6,268 nucleotides of DNA from assembly GCA_030038035.1 (NCBI GenBank), contig JASHPP010000146.1, positions 1 through 6,268 of the forward strand. The letters are read 5' to 3'. Below the pieces are notes generated by a model, which worked only from the letters and a program-made list of their open reading frames with translations, was not told the origin of the DNA and did no database searches. This DNA is from Trebonia sp. (GTDB lineage: Bacteria > Actinomycetota > Actinomycetes > Streptosporangiales > Streptosporangiaceae). The translations under genes were made by a program, and so were the position numbers. This document shows, in pieces, positions 6,233 through 6,268 of the stretch; position 1 is the first letter of the stretch, and each line of letters begins with the position of its first letter.

Positions 6233-6268
6233 AACGCGCCGGGCACGGGGGTGCCGACCGTTTCTGTT

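Overview
The window is GC-rich throughout, with mostly G or C at third codon positions. Together with the families present, this points to a high-GC actinomycete chromosome (Actinomycetota); the genus cannot be told from the sequence alone.

Layout. Bases 1-743 (minus strand) hold most of a Cof-type HAD-IIB phosphatase whose C-terminus runs off the left edge. A divergent intergenic stretch (744-1050) leads to a large plus-strand gene (1051-3234). This gene encodes a membrane acyltransferase-3 protein fused to an extracytoplasmic SGNH esterase/transferase domain, an OatA/OafA-like envelope O-acyltransferase. Immediately after it, 3238-3908 is a decayed fumarylacetoacetase (tyrosine catabolism). 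It carries two nonsense codons at conserved Trp positions, a frameshift, an internal out-of-frame deletion that removes metal ligands, and a missing C-terminal third.

The right half is a minus-strand cluster read leftwards from 6074. It holds a 507-residue VirD4/TraG-type coupling ATPase with no evident membrane segments, a 103-residue Arg/Gln-rich coiled-coil protein 20 bases downstream, a GC-rich hairpin, and a small unrecognised ORF whose C-terminus is written in the antisense of the dead fumarylacetoacetase gene. A perfect 9-bp inverted repeat lies upstream of the coupling ATPase.

Interpretation (inference): the left half looks like ordinary chromosome and the right half like one flank of a conjugative or mobilisable element. 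The break near 3897 is where fumarylacetoacetase similarity stops. No integrase, relaxase, tRNA or attachment site is visible, so the element reading rests on the coupling ATPase and the scarred junction. I found no complete new system; the least explained parts are the coupling-ATPase/coiled-coil pair, its upstream inverted repeat and the chimeric junction.
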